Below are positions 17,122 to 26,219 of a stretch of 64,000 bases of DNA, piece by piece. The translations under genes were made by a program, and so were the position numbers. The number at the start of each line of letters is the position of its first letter. The first letter of the stretch is position 1. Below the pieces are notes generated by a model. It saw only the letters and a list, made by a program, of their open reading frames with translations, had not been told where the DNA came from and searched no databases. The DNA lies in the NCBI GenBank assembly GCA_964531025.1, contig CAZHDY010000001.1:1054001-1118000 (forward strand), in the 5' to 3' direction. This stretch comes from CALMEC01 sp964531025. GTDB lineage: Bacteria > Actinomycetota > Thermoleophilia > Miltoncostaeales > Miltoncostaeaceae.

Positions 17122-18222
17122 TCACATCCGCGCCGCAGGCAGGCGCGACGGCAGATACGGCGTCGCATCGACCGACAGTGACTCGCCGTCCACGATCATC
17201 TCGGCCACCATCCGACCCGTTGCCGGCGCCAGAAGCATCCCCCACGACGCGTGCCCGGCGGCCAGGAATACGCCCGGTGCCCCGTCGACCGGGCCGATGA
17301 ACGGCACGCCGTCGACGGTCACCGGCCGGAAGCACGATCGGCGGTCGATGACCTCGGCGTCGGCGAGAACACTCGACTGGGCCGCGGCCATCCGCTGGAG
17401 GGCGTCGGTCGCGATGGCCGACGGGAAGATGGCGCGCGGATCGTCCGGCAGGGGGTCCGGCTCGCCGTAGCCGTTCACGTAGACGATGCCGCCCTCGCGC
17501 GGATAGATCTCCGGCTGGCGGAACGCGCCGTCGACGTCGACGAACTCGCTGAAGACGGCCTGTGCCGGGAGATCGGCCTTGAGGGTGATGCTGGCACTCT
17601 TCATCGCCACCACCTGTGGCAATGCGAGCCAGCGCTGGGCGCGGTCGGTCCAGGGTCCGAGCGCCAGCACGACGACATCGGCGGCGTGGACCTCGCCGTC
17701 GATCGACACCCCCTGCACGATGCCCGTCTCCTCGTCCCTCTCCAGACCGTCGACGACACCGGTGACGAAGGACGCCCCAGCAGCCACGGCGGCGTCCACC
17801 AGGCCCCGGGTGAATCGCGCGGGGTCGATCTGCGCTGTCGTCTCGGGCGTCCCGATGATGTCGTGAACGACGGCGTTGCCGTCGAGCCACTCCGGTGAGG
17901 GATGGCGCCGGTAGCGCTCCACCGATCCCTCGGCACGGGCGGCCACCGAAAGCGTCTCCATGGGCCGGTAACCAATGGTCGTCGCACCGAGCTCGTCCGC
18001 GATCTCACGATGGAGGATGAAGCTCGCACGCGCCAACGGGCCCAGGGGGTTCCCGTCATTCCAGTCGAGCGCGAGGAAGCCACCGGACTTGCCGGACGCG
18101 GCGGCACCCGGCTCGGCCCGCTCGACCAGGGTGGGCGCCAGACCGCGCTTGGTCAGGTAGTAGGCGACGGAGGCTCCGATCGCCCCAGCGCCGCAGATGG
18201 TGATGCGTGGCGGATCGTCCAT
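17122..18222 (-). CDS. FAD-dependent oxidoreductase of the DAO family
   Basis: 366 residues. The N-terminal ITICGAGAIGASVAYYL is the Rossmann FAD-binding motif, followed by the acidic end of strand 2 (TLVERAEPGAAASGKSGGFL). The C-terminal part has the family segments RSCFRPVTVDGVPFIGPV and FLAAGHASWGMLLAPATGRMVAEMI, which complete the flavin site. Family members oxidise amines or amino acids such as sarcosine, glycine or D-amino acids; the substrate cannot be told here. It is divergent from the ABC exporter operon, 152 nt apart. Confidence 0.88.
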   Translation of the reverse strand: MDDPPRITICGAGAIGASVAYYLTKRGLAPTLVERAEPGAAASGKSGGFLALDWNDGNPLGPLARASFILHREIADELGATTIGYRPMETLSVAARAEGSVERYRRHPSPEWLDGNAVVHDIIGTPETTAQIDPARFTRGLVDAAVAAGASFVTGVVDGLERDEETGIVQGVSIDGEVHAADVVVLALGPWTDRAQRWLALPQVVAMKSASITLKADLPAQAVFSEFVDVDGAFRQPEIYPREGGIVYVNGYGEPDPLPDDPRAIFPSAIATDALQRMAAAQSSVLADAEVIDRRSCFRPVTVDGVPFIGPVDGAPGVFLAAGHASWGMLLAPATGRMVAEMIVDGESLSVDATPYLPSRLPAARM

Positions 18223-18374
18223 GTCCGCATCATGCTCCTCTCGCGGGCCGCTCGGAAGAAGTAGCGCCCCTCACGGGACAACCGGAACGCTCACAGCGAC
18301 GACACTCGACCCTGCCAGTCCCAGCGTCACCAGGCCTGACCACATTGCCCCGGTGGCGTGGGATAGTGACTCAT

Positions 18375-19328
18375 ATGGACGCGAACGACTCTCCCACGCT
18401 CGTCGTCGAGGGACTTCGGAAGAGCTTCGGTGATCTGACGGCCGTCGACGACGTCTCATTCACCATCGCCGCCGGCGAGACGTTCGGCCTCCTGGGACCC
18501 AACGGCGCCGGGAAGACGACCGCCATCTCGATGATCTGCGGCCTGTTGGAACCTGACGACGGGACGATCACCGTTCACGGGACACCGATTCATGTCGGAT
18601 CGACAAAAGGGCGCCGCCACATCGGCTACGTCCCGCAGGAACTCGCGATCTACCCCGACATGAGCGGCCGCGACAACCTGCGCTTCTTCGCCCGCCTGTA
18701 CGGCATCCGCGGCGCGGAGGCGACGAAGCGGATCGACGCCGTGCTGGAGATCGTCGGCCTGGCCGACCGAGCCGACGACCGGGCCAACGAATACTCGGGC
18801 GGCATGCAGCGCCGGCTCAACATCGCCGCCGGCATGCTGCACGAGCCCTCGCTCCTCATCCTCGACGAGCCCACCGTCGGCATCGATCCGCAGAGCCGCA
18901 ACGCCATCCTCGAAGCCGTCGCGACCCTGGGCGACGAGGGCATGAGCGTGCTCTACACGACGCACTACATGGAAGAGGCGGAGCGACTCTGCGACCGCGT
19001 TTCGATCATGGACCACGGCGCGGTGCTCGCCACGGGAACCCGGCGTGAACTGGTGGCGACCGTGGGCGAACACGACACCGTGACCATCACCGTCCTCGGG
19101 AACGCAGCGGAGGTCGCGGCGTCGCTGACCGACGCACCCGGGGTGACCAAGGCATCGAACTCGGCCGAGAACCGCATCGACATCGTGGTCGACGCCGCAT
19201 CCGCCCGCCTTCCCGACCTCCTGCAGCGCGTGGCCGCCGCCGACGTCACCGTCCAGGAGGTCGAGGTCCGCGAGCCCAGCCTGGACACGGTCTTCCTGCA
19301 TATCACCGGAACCGCGCTCCGCGACTGA
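18375..19328 (+). CDS. ABC transporter ATP-binding protein (ABC-2 exporter)
   Basis: 317 residues. Walker A is GPNGAGKTT, the Q-loop region contains GYVPQELAIYPDM, the signature is YSGGMQRRL, Walker B is LLILDEPTVGID, and the H-loop is TTHYMEEAERLCD. A C-terminal extension of about 80 residues is typical of drug/lipid-type ABC-2 ATPases. The ATG at 18375 is the first in-frame start compatible with the family N-terminus. It precedes two permease genes on the same strand, forming a three-gene exporter; the substrate is unknown. Confidence 0.93.
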   Translation: MDANDSPTLVVEGLRKSFGDLTAVDDVSFTIAAGETFGLLGPNGAGKTTAISMICGLLEPDDGTITVHGTPIHVGSTKGRRHIGYVPQELAIYPDMSGRDNLRFFARLYGIRGAEATKRIDAVLEIVGLADRADDRANEYSGGMQRRLNIAAGMLHEPSLLILDEPTVGIDPQSRNAILEAVATLGDEGMSVLYTTHYMEEAERLCDRVSIMDHGAVLATGTRRELVATVGEHDTVTITVLGNAAEVAASLTDAPGVTKASNSAENRIDIVVDAASARLPDLLQRVAAADVTVQEVEVREPSLDTVFLHITGTALRD

Positions 19329-19424
19329 GCCAGTGCGCCTCCCCTCCCATCGCCGCCCTACGCACCTCGTCGGTGAGGACCACCCTCGGCCGCCTGGTCG
19401 ACGATCTCGACGACGGTGAAGGCC

Positions 19425-20579
19425 ATGTTCGACATCTTCCTCCGCGACCTGCTGGCTCGCATCCGCGACAAGTCGGCACTCATCCTGGGCGTCGGCGCAC
19501 CGCTCCTGCTCATCGTGATCCTGGGTGGCCTCAGCCGCGGGCCCGACGCCGAGCAGAACCAGCCCATCGGGATGGTCCTCCCGCAGCCGCCCACCACCGT
19601 CGGGTCGCTGCTGAAAGATCGCGTCGCTCCGATCCTGAAGGACGAGAAGGTCGCACTCCTCAACGAGTACTCCACCCGGCAGAAGGCGATCGATGCCATC
19701 GACGCTGAGGACATCGACGCGGCCATCGTGGTGCATCCGGCGGACCGGCGGGGTGACCAGACGGTCGAGGTCGTGGGGGCGAAGGGCCGCATCATCCACA
19801 CGGCGGTCGCCTCAGGCATCGCCGACACGCTCACCTCGCAGATCAACGCCATCACCGATATCGTCGGGGCGACGCGCCTGCTCGCACCGAACACCCAGCC
19901 GCCCGGCCCCGAGTCGGTTGCCCTCCGGCTGACGACAGGTACGCCCACCGTCGCGGTGGAGAGCGACAGCGCGACCGGAGGGCTCACGCCCGAGACCCAG
20001 GTGACAGCCGGGATGGCGACGTTCTTCCTGTTCTTCACCGTGCAGTTCGGCCTGCTCGGTCTTCTCTACGAGCGGCGGGTGGGAACGCTCGCCCGTCTGC
20101 TCGCCGCACCGATCACACCACGCCAGGTGCTGATGGCGAAGGTTCTCGTCAGCTACGTGCTGGGCGTTCTCAGCATGACGGTCCTCATCGTGGCCGCACA
20201 CTTCCTGATCGGCGCCGAGTTCGGAGCACCCCTCGGCGTCGCCCTGCTCATCCTGTCGGGGGTGGCGGCGGCGACCGCGACGATCGCCCTGGTGGTCGGA
20301 ATCGCGCGCAGTCCTGAGCAGGCGGGTATGGCCCAGAGCATGATCGCCCTCATCCTCGGCCTCTTGGGAGGTGCGTTCTTCTCACTGGCACGCTCAGGTG
20401 ATGTGGGGGCGTTCATCACCAAGCTGGCCCCTCACTACTGGTTCAGCGAGGGCCTCGCTCGTCTGAGTGGCGGACAGGCCTGGACGGCCGCCGCCGGACC
20501 CGTCGGAGTCCTTCTCGTGTTCACCGTCGTGATCGGGGTTCCCGGGCTCATCCTCGCGCGGCGGACGGTGAAGCCGTGA
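19425..20579 (+). CDS. ABC-2 type permease
   Basis: 384 residues beginning MFDIFLRDLLARIRDKSALI. The protein has one N-terminal membrane helix, a large extracytoplasmic domain (about 40-185) and a C-terminal block of five helices including the family segment ERRVGTLARLLAAPITPRQVL. This is the ABC-2 permease layout of the YhgE/YfiM class. A GTG nine bases upstream is an alternative start. The stop overlaps the next permease start by 4 nt, so the two permeases probably form a heterodimer with the upstream ATPase. Confidence 0.9.
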   Translation: MFDIFLRDLLARIRDKSALILGVGAPLLLIVILGGLSRGPDAEQNQPIGMVLPQPPTTVGSLLKDRVAPILKDEKVALLNEYSTRQKAIDAIDAEDIDAAIVVHPADRRGDQTVEVVGAKGRIIHTAVASGIADTLTSQINAITDIVGATRLLAPNTQPPGPESVALRLTTGTPTVAVESDSATGGLTPETQVTAGMATFFLFFTVQFGLLGLLYERRVGTLARLLAAPITPRQVLMAKVLVSYVLGVLSMTVLIVAAHFLIGAEFGAPLGVALLILSGVAAATATIALVVGIARSPEQAGMAQSMIALILGLLGGAFFSLARSGDVGAFITKLAPHYWFSEGLARLSGGQAWTAAAGPVGVLLVFTVVIGVPGLILARRTVKP

Positions 20580-21739
20580 ACGCCGTCGTCGCCATCGTCA
20601 TCGCGAACCTGAAGCGATTGGTGAACGACCGGTCCAACATCTTCTTCCTGGTCATCCTCCCCCTGCTGCTGGTGCTGACGCTGGGCCTGGCGTTCGGCGG
20701 GGACACCGACGTTAAGCTCGGTGTCGTCGACCCGGCGAAGAACGCGGCGAGCCGTGATGTCCGTACGGCGATCGCCGACACGGACCGAGCGACGCTGGAG
20801 GACGTCACGAGCATCGGCAAGCTGCGTCACGACGTGGCACGGAGCATCCTCGACGGAGGCTGGTACGTCACCCGGTCCGGCTCGGGCGCCACCGAGACGA
20901 CGTCGATCGTCTGGGTCTCCGGGACCAACGGGAACGACTTCCCGATGCGAAGCGTCGCCCAGAGCGCAGCGCAGGTCGCCTCCTACCGCGATCAGAGCGT
21001 CGCGCTCGTCAGCCAGGGCACGGGGGCCGATCGCGTCGCCGCCGCGGCGGCCGTCGATCGGGTCGCGGACACGGGTCCACGGGTGAAACTCACCAGAGAG
21101 ACGGTGGGATCCGACGATGACGACAACAACCCTGCATCCATCCGGGCCCTTCTCGCGGGAAGCCAGCTCAGCCTTTTCATCTTTCTGACATCATTGATCG
21201 GCGCGTCGTCACTCCTCACCAGTCGGCAGTACGGCGTGACCCGCCGTACGCGCGCGGCACCGGTGTCAACGCGTCAGATCATCATCGGCGAGGCGCTCAG
21301 CCGGTACCTGGCGGCCCTCATCCAGGCCGCCGTGATCCTCCTCGGCAGCATGCTCCTCTTCGGCATCACCTGGAACTCACCGATCGCGGTGATCCTGCTC
21401 TGCGCCGCGATGGGCATCGTGGGAAGCGGCCTCGCGATGATCCTGGGAACGCTGGGTCGAAGCGAGCAGCAGGTGTCGTCCGTGGCACTTCTCGCCGGTC
21501 TGGCGCTGGCCGCACTGGGCGGATCGATGCAGCCGCTCGAGTTCTTCCCCGACGTCATGCGCACGATCGCCTTCTGCGTGACGCCGCACGCCTGGATGAA
21601 CGACTCCCTCTGGAAGATCCTCATCGAGAACGAGGGCCTCGCCCAGGTCTGGCCGGCCATCGTCGTGCTCACCGTAGCCGGTCTGGTGTTCATGGGAATC
21701 GCCGCACGCCTGCTGTCGCGCCGGCTCCGCGTCATGTGA
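20576..21739 (+). CDS. ABC-2 type permease
   Basis: 387 residues with a GTG start overlapping the preceding stop (GTGA). It has the same layout as its neighbour: an N-terminal helix (SNIFFLVILPLLLVLTLGLA), an extracytoplasmic domain, then helices with the segment QYGVTRRTRAAPVSTRQIIIGE and a final helix ending in LLSRRLRVM. It is the second half of the presumed heterodimeric exporter. No substrate hint is visible. Confidence 0.9.
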   Translation: MNAVVAIVIANLKRLVNDRSNIFFLVILPLLLVLTLGLAFGGDTDVKLGVVDPAKNAASRDVRTAIADTDRATLEDVTSIGKLRHDVARSILDGGWYVTRSGSGATETTSIVWVSGTNGNDFPMRSVAQSAAQVASYRDQSVALVSQGTGADRVAAAAAVDRVADTGPRVKLTRETVGSDDDDNNPASIRALLAGSQLSLFIFLTSLIGASSLLTSRQYGVTRRTRAAPVSTRQIIIGEALSRYLAALIQAAVILLGSMLLFGITWNSPIAVILLCAAMGIVGSGLAMILGTLGRSEQQVSSVALLAGLALAALGGSMQPLEFFPDVMRTIAFCVTPHAWMNDSLWKILIENEGLAQVWPAIVVLTVAGLVFMGIAARLLSRRLRVM

Positions 21740-21844
21740 CACCGCGCCCTGGTGGAGCGCAACGACACGCGACCGGCCCGGCGAGAACAGCGGTTTGCGT
21801 CGACGCCCCGGGATGCCGAATCGCCGACGGCGGCAGATGCCTCC

Positions 21845-22570
21845 CTATCCCACCGCCACGCCGACGAGTGACCCCACCGCGTAGGTCAGCACCATCACCA
21901 GGGCACCGCCCAGGAGGTTGCGCCGAATCGCCGGTCGCTTGGGTGCGCCGCCCAGGTGCGCACTCACGCCACCGGTGAGCGCCACTCCGATGAGGACCGC
22001 GACGACGGTCACGAAGAGGCGCCGGTCCGACGAGGACAGGAGCATGGCGCACAGAGGGATGGCCGCACCCGCGATGAAGGCCACGAACGACGCGAATGCG
22101 GCCTGCCACGGGTTGGTGAGGTCGTCCGGATCGAGATGCAGTTCGGCATCCAGGTGTGCGGCCAGCGCATCGTTGGCCGTGAGCTCCACCGCCACCTCAT
22201 GCGCCAGATGCGGCGAGAGGCCTTTCTCCTCGTAGAGATCGGCCAGCTCCTCCAGCTCCTCGTCGGGCATCTCCTCCTGCTCGCGCTGCTCCAGCGCGAT
22301 CAGGGCACGCTCGGCGTCGCGCTGCGTGCTGACCGAGACGTACTCGCCGACGGCCATGGAGAGTGCGCCGGCAAGCGTCCCCGCCACACCGGCGATGAGG
22401 AGATCGTCACGCGCGGCGGTGGCACCGGCGACACCGACGACGATGCCCGCTGTCGAGACGATGCCGTCATTGGCGCCGAGGACACCGGCGCGCAGCCAGT
22501 TGAGGCGGCTGCTGGTGCTCTGACCGTGAGGTTCGGGACGCGGACCGTGCGCCGGTGTGACCAGCGTCAC
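21845..22570 (-). CDS. VIT1/CCC1 family metal-ion transporter
   Basis: 241 residues. The first helix region carries the family motif LRAGVLGANDGIVSTAGIVVG, followed by an Ala/Gly-rich helix (GALSMAVGEYVSVSTQRDAE). A cytosolic acidic Glu-rich segment comes next (EEMPDEELEELADLYEEKG), then three C-terminal helices. VIT1/CCC1 proteins move Fe2+ or Mn2+, and the acidic segment is the metal-binding part. The GTG start overlaps the msrB stop by 4 nt (GTGA), so the two are co-translated. Longer in-frame starts run into msrB and are rejected. Confidence 0.9.
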   Translation of the reverse strand: MTLVTPAHGPRPEPHGQSTSSRLNWLRAGVLGANDGIVSTAGIVVGVAGATAARDDLLIAGVAGTLAGALSMAVGEYVSVSTQRDAERALIALEQREQEEMPDEELEELADLYEEKGLSPHLAHEVAVELTANDALAAHLDAELHLDPDDLTNPWQAAFASFVAFIAGAAIPLCAMLLSSSDRRLFVTVVAVLIGVALTGGVSAHLGGAPKRPAIRRNLLGGALVMVLTYAVGSLVGVAVG

Positions 22571-22971
22571 GACGATTCGTCGGGCGCGAAGTCGAGCGAT
22601 GCCGAGTTGATGCAGTAGCGCAGGCCCGTCGGGTTCGGTCCATCCGGGAAGACATGCCCCAGATGCGCGCCGCAGTTGGCGCAGGTCACCTCGGTGCGCA
22701 CCATGCCGTGACTGGAGTCCTCGTGAAGGGTGACCCCCTCGGTCTCCATCGGCTGGTAGAAGCTGGGCCATCCGCTACCCGACTCGAACTTCGTGGCACT
22801 CGAGAAGAGCGGCGCCTCACACACGATGCAGCGATAGGTCCCGTCATCGTGGTTGTCCCAGTAGACACCCGTGAACGCCCGCTCCGTTCCGGCCTGCTGG
22901 GTCACGGCGTACTGCTCGGGCGTCAGGCGCTCACGCAGCTCCGCATCCGTGGGGATTCGCTTCTCGGACAT
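22567..22971 (-). CDS. msrB: Peptide-methionine (R)-S-oxide reductase MsrB
   Basis: 134-residue cytoplasmic enzyme that reduces methionine-R-sulfoxide in proteins. Zinc cysteines C48, C51, C97 and C100 are present (RCIVCEAPLF, CANCGAHLGHVF), and the catalytic Cys120 sits in RYCINSASL. The start is the ATG preceded by AAAGGGAGAATCC; an in-frame start 45 nt upstream lacks such a site. It forms a two-gene operon with the VIT1-like transporter, which would link metal handling and oxidative repair (inference). Confidence 0.95.
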   Translation of the reverse strand: MSEKRIPTDAELRERLTPEQYAVTQQAGTERAFTGVYWDNHDDGTYRCIVCEAPLFSSATKFESGSGWPSFYQPMETEGVTLHEDSSHGMVRTEVTCANCGAHLGHVFPDGPNPTGLRYCINSASLDFAPDESS

Positions 22972-23169
22972 GGATTCTCCCTTTCGCGTGGCGCCGTCCA
23001 GAGACGCCTCCCTCACCGTAGCGCAGGATCCTGATTAGGACTCCTTTAGTTCAGGCACGGAGTGGTGACCGGACGGGCCGCCTCCGCGCACCTGCGGCAG
23101 AATCCCCGTGACACGCCGCATGCGGGTCGACGGAATCCGTCGACCGCCACCAGCCACGGAGACCACGCG

Positions 23170-24285
23170 ATGAAACCACTGGAGATCTCGGCGCTCGGGC
23201 CCGGGCGGCCACCGATCGACGCGCTTCTGGGGAACACACGTCGGCTGGAGGAGGTCGGCTTCGACGCCCTCTGGTACTCGGACCACTTCCTCCACTGGTT
23301 CCCTCCCGAGGTGTGGACGCCCGACATCACTCCGCTGGCCAACGTGATGAAGACCCCCCACGACTTCCTGGATCCGATGGTCCTCATGGCCGCGGCAGGA
23401 GCCCAGACCGAGCGCATTCGCTTCGGCACCGCCGTCACGGATGCCATCCGCCGCCATCCGGCCGTGCTCGCCCAGACCTTCCTCACGCTCGACCACGCCA
23501 CGAAGGGACGCGCCATGCTGGGCATCGGCGTGGGCGAGGCGGAGAACATCCTCCCGTTCGGTTTCCCGTACGACCGCACGGCGTCGCGTCTCATCGAGGC
23601 GCTCGAGATCATCCGACTGCTGTGGTCCACGAGCGAGCCCGTCGACTTCGAGGGCGACTTCTGGTCATTGGATCAGGCGATCCTCGGAGCGGAGCCCTAC
23701 GGGGAAACGCCGCCCGAGATCTGGGTGGCAGCCCATCGGCCGCGCGTGCTGCGCGCCGCGGGCCGTCTGGCGGACGGCTGGATGCCGGTGATCCTGGAGG
23801 CCGACGAGTACGCAACGCTCCTGGGCGATCTGCGCTCGTCGGCGAACGACGCAGGGCGAAACGGGGACGACATCACGGCGGGTCTGTTCGTGTGGATCGT
23901 GGTGGACGAGGACCACAACGTGGCCGAGCAGCTCATCGACACCACGCTGATGCGCTTCATCGCCCTCACCGCACCGAACGAGGAGTACGCCGCCGCCGGC
24001 GTCGACCCGCCCACCGGCAGCTGGGGGCTCCTCAACTACGTGCCCACGAAGTTCACACGCGAGCAGGGGCTCACGGCCGCCGCGGCCGTACCCGAGGAGG
24101 TGCTGCGCCACTACTACTTCTGGGGCACACCGGACGACATCGTCGACCGCCTCCGCCCGTTCCGCGAGGCCGGCCTCGAGCACGTCTATCTCGTCAATGT
24201 GACGCCTCTTGCCGATCCGTCGAAGGCCGTGTCGTCCACGATGCTGGTGGACGACATCATGCGGGGACTGCGGACGTTGGACTGA
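23170..24285 (+). CDS. LLM-class (probably F420-dependent) oxidoreductase
   Basis: 371 residues of the bacterial luciferase-like fold: EVGFDALWYSDHFLHWFPP near the N-terminus, IRFGTAVTDAIRRHPAVLAQTF, and GRAMLGIGVGEAENILPFG, which are the strands around the cofactor. This pattern matches F420-dependent enzymes such as F420-dependent glucose-6-phosphate dehydrogenase and its relatives, rather than FMN luciferases. The substrate is not determinable. The start is set by GGAG eight bases upstream. It converges with the nitroreductase-fold gene, 7 nt apart. Confidence 0.85.
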   Translation: MKPLEISALGPGRPPIDALLGNTRRLEEVGFDALWYSDHFLHWFPPEVWTPDITPLANVMKTPHDFLDPMVLMAAAGAQTERIRFGTAVTDAIRRHPAVLAQTFLTLDHATKGRAMLGIGVGEAENILPFGFPYDRTASRLIEALEIIRLLWSTSEPVDFEGDFWSLDQAILGAEPYGETPPEIWVAAHRPRVLRAAGRLADGWMPVILEADEYATLLGDLRSSANDAGRNGDDITAGLFVWIVVDEDHNVAEQLIDTTLMRFIALTAPNEEYAAAGVDPPTGSWGLLNYVPTKFTREQGLTAAAAVPEEVLRHYYFWGTPDDIVDRLRPFREAGLEHVYLVNVTPLADPSKAVSSTMLVDDIMRGLRTLD

Positions 24286-24292
24286 GCGGGCG

Positions 24293-25567
24293 TCAGCCCT
24301 GGTCGGGGTGCCAGGTCGCCATGTGGTTGCGGTGGCGATCGGTGAGCGGCGCGCCGGCGTAGAAGCGGTCGTAGAAGTCGACGTCCACGTGGTGCGCCTG
24401 GAAGACCAGGCGCACGAACATCGGATCGATGAATGCCGGGAACCGGCCGTACGTCTCGTTGACATACGTGCAGAAGGCGGTGACGATCTCGATGGTCTCG
24501 TCCGTGGGGTACGGTCGCGCGCGCATCACGTCGCCGGCCTGTGCGAACGCCGACGGCTTATCGGACGCCTCGGACCAGCCGTCCAGGTAGCGCTGGACGG
24601 CGGCGGCCATGTCGGGGACGTACGGCGGGCAGAGCGCCTCCTGGTGGCCGTCCAGCCCCACCGGCACCGGCTTCACCGCATGCCGCGGCGTGTGCTCGGG
24701 CGTGACGAAGCGGAAGCCGAACCCGGCGTGTGCGGGGTCGACACCCATGAGGTGATGGGGCAGGAACCCGGTGAACGTCCATCCGCCGAGGCCCAGCGCC
24801 TGCGCCGCCAGCGTCATGTTCTGGCAGATGAACGCGCCCTCGACGTTCAGGCTGGTGAGGACACGCTGCTCGAGGTCCATGAGCGACAGCTCGACCGCCC
24901 CGAGTCGACCGCGCTCGATCCACCGGTCCAGGCCACAGCTTCGTCCCCCCGACAGTTCGTCGACGATCGAGAACCGGTTGATCTCGTCGAAGTAGATGAA
25001 GAGCAGCGTCATGTACTCGACGGTGGTGTCGGTGACCGGGACGAAGAGCGTGCTGCCCGGCTGGTTGGCGTTCCAGGCGTTGAAGCCGAAGAGCCCCGGC
25101 TCACCCCGCGGCAGGTCCGCTCGCCCCTCGCCCAACTGGACGGTCGCGTCGCGAAACCGCTGTGCCAGCACCTCACCCACCTCATCGCGCGTCCCGTCGA
25201 TCGCGCGTACATCCGACGAGGTGGCGTCCTTCAGACGGGTCAGGAACGTACCGCGGTCGTTGGTGAAGATGAGCTCGGTGGAGTGCGAGTTGCACGACGA
25301 CGGCCAGGAGCGTCCCTGGAAGCCGTGCATCCAGGCGATGCCGTCGGTCGGCAGATCGCTGAGTGCGAGCCCGGTGACCCCGGTGCCCAGCCAGACGAGA
25401 AACGCCTCCTCCAGTTCTCCCAGTGGCACGGGTTCATGCGGCGACTCATAGGCGAGGGGCCCGTCCGGAACCCGCATCCCCAGACCCACGCGGCGTGAGC
25501 GGCGACTGAAGACCGCCTCGGCGAGCGGTACGTTGAGGGCGTCGAGGAAGGGGGTGAGGTCGTCCAT
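24293..25567 (-). CDS. Nitroreductase-fold protein, function unknown
   Basis: 424 residues with GAAAGGAGCTCCC before the ATG. No firm family is recognised, but two stretches look like the FMN-binding nitroreductase fold: SRRSRRVGLGMRV with PLGELEEAFLVW near the N-terminus, and EGAFICQNMTLAAQALGLGG around residue 260, which matches the conserved helix of that fold. It is about twice the usual nitroreductase length. No signal peptide or membrane segment is seen. It converges on the F420-type oxidoreductase. The fold assignment is an inference from motifs. Confidence 0.5.
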   Translation of the reverse strand: MDDLTPFLDALNVPLAEAVFSRRSRRVGLGMRVPDGPLAYESPHEPVPLGELEEAFLVWLGTGVTGLALSDLPTDGIAWMHGFQGRSWPSSCNSHSTELIFTNDRGTFLTRLKDATSSDVRAIDGTRDEVGEVLAQRFRDATVQLGEGRADLPRGEPGLFGFNAWNANQPGSTLFVPVTDTTVEYMTLLFIYFDEINRFSIVDELSGGRSCGLDRWIERGRLGAVELSLMDLEQRVLTSLNVEGAFICQNMTLAAQALGLGGWTFTGFLPHHLMGVDPAHAGFGFRFVTPEHTPRHAVKPVPVGLDGHQEALCPPYVPDMAAAVQRYLDGWSEASDKPSAFAQAGDVMRARPYPTDETIEIVTAFCTYVNETYGRFPAFIDPMFVRLVFQAHHVDVDFYDRFYAGAPLTDRHRNHMATWHPDQG

Positions 25568-25697
25568 GGGAGCTCCTTTCCCCTCAACACTCGCAGACCG
25601 CCGAGACGGTGTCATAGGCCGGATGACTCGATGCATCGACAACGCGCCGAGCCGGAGTAAATGTCCTGAGGGGCTCGTGCATCTGTTGGATGTGACC

Positions 25698-26219
25698 ATG
25701 GACGAAGCACCGGCGTCCGAGCCGGACATCGCTGATTCCGGCGACCTGCACGACGTACTCGGCACCCTCTATCGCGAGGAGTACGCACGCATGGTGCGGT
25801 TCGCCGCCGCGCGTCTTGGGGACGATGAGTCCGCACAGGACGCCGTGAACGACACCTTCGTCACGGCACTCCGCCGCGCAGACGACCTGCGCGATCGCAG
25901 ATCACTCGAAGCATGGGTCTGGTCGATTCTCATCAACAACACGCGAATGGAGCGCCGCCGCCGCAGGTGGTTCACCGGGGGTCCTCCGGATCTCTCCCGG
26001 GCCGAGGCGCCCGAGGAGCCGGTCATCGACCGGGACCTCCGTGAGGTCGTCCGCCGACTCCCCACCCGTCAGCGCACCGTGCTGTTCCTCCGCTACTACG
26101 GCGATCTGCCCAACACGACGATCGCCGAGGTGCTCGGTATCAGCACCGGCACGGTGGGCGCAACCATCCATCGGGCACAGGAGACCCTGCGACAGATCCT
26201 CCAGGAAAGGACCGGCTGA
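25698..26219 (+). CDS. ECF-type RNA polymerase sigma factor
   Basis: 173 residues. Sigma-2 contains LYREEYARMVRFAAARLGD and AVNDTFVTALRRADDL; sigma-4 contains LREVVRRLPTRQRTVLFLRYYGDLP and the helix-turn-helix TTIAEVLGISTGTVGATIHRA. The ATG at 25698 yields a normal family length; the upstream extension overlaps the divergent gene and is not protein-like. The stop shares one base with the next gene (TGATG), implying coupled translation with the membrane partner. Confidence 0.9.
   Translation: MDEAPASEPDIADSGDLHDVLGTLYREEYARMVRFAAARLGDDESAQDAVNDTFVTALRRADDLRDRRSLEAWVWSILINNTRMERRRRRWFTGGPPDLSRAEAPEEPVIDRDLREVVRRLPTRQRTVLFLRYYGDLPNTTIAEVLGISTGTVGATIHRAQETLRQILQERTG

Noticed and set aside
18456..19799. 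447-codon minus-strand frame opposite the ABC exporter
   Set aside because: It spans the coding region of the ATPase and permease, which have clear motifs; the antisense product has none.
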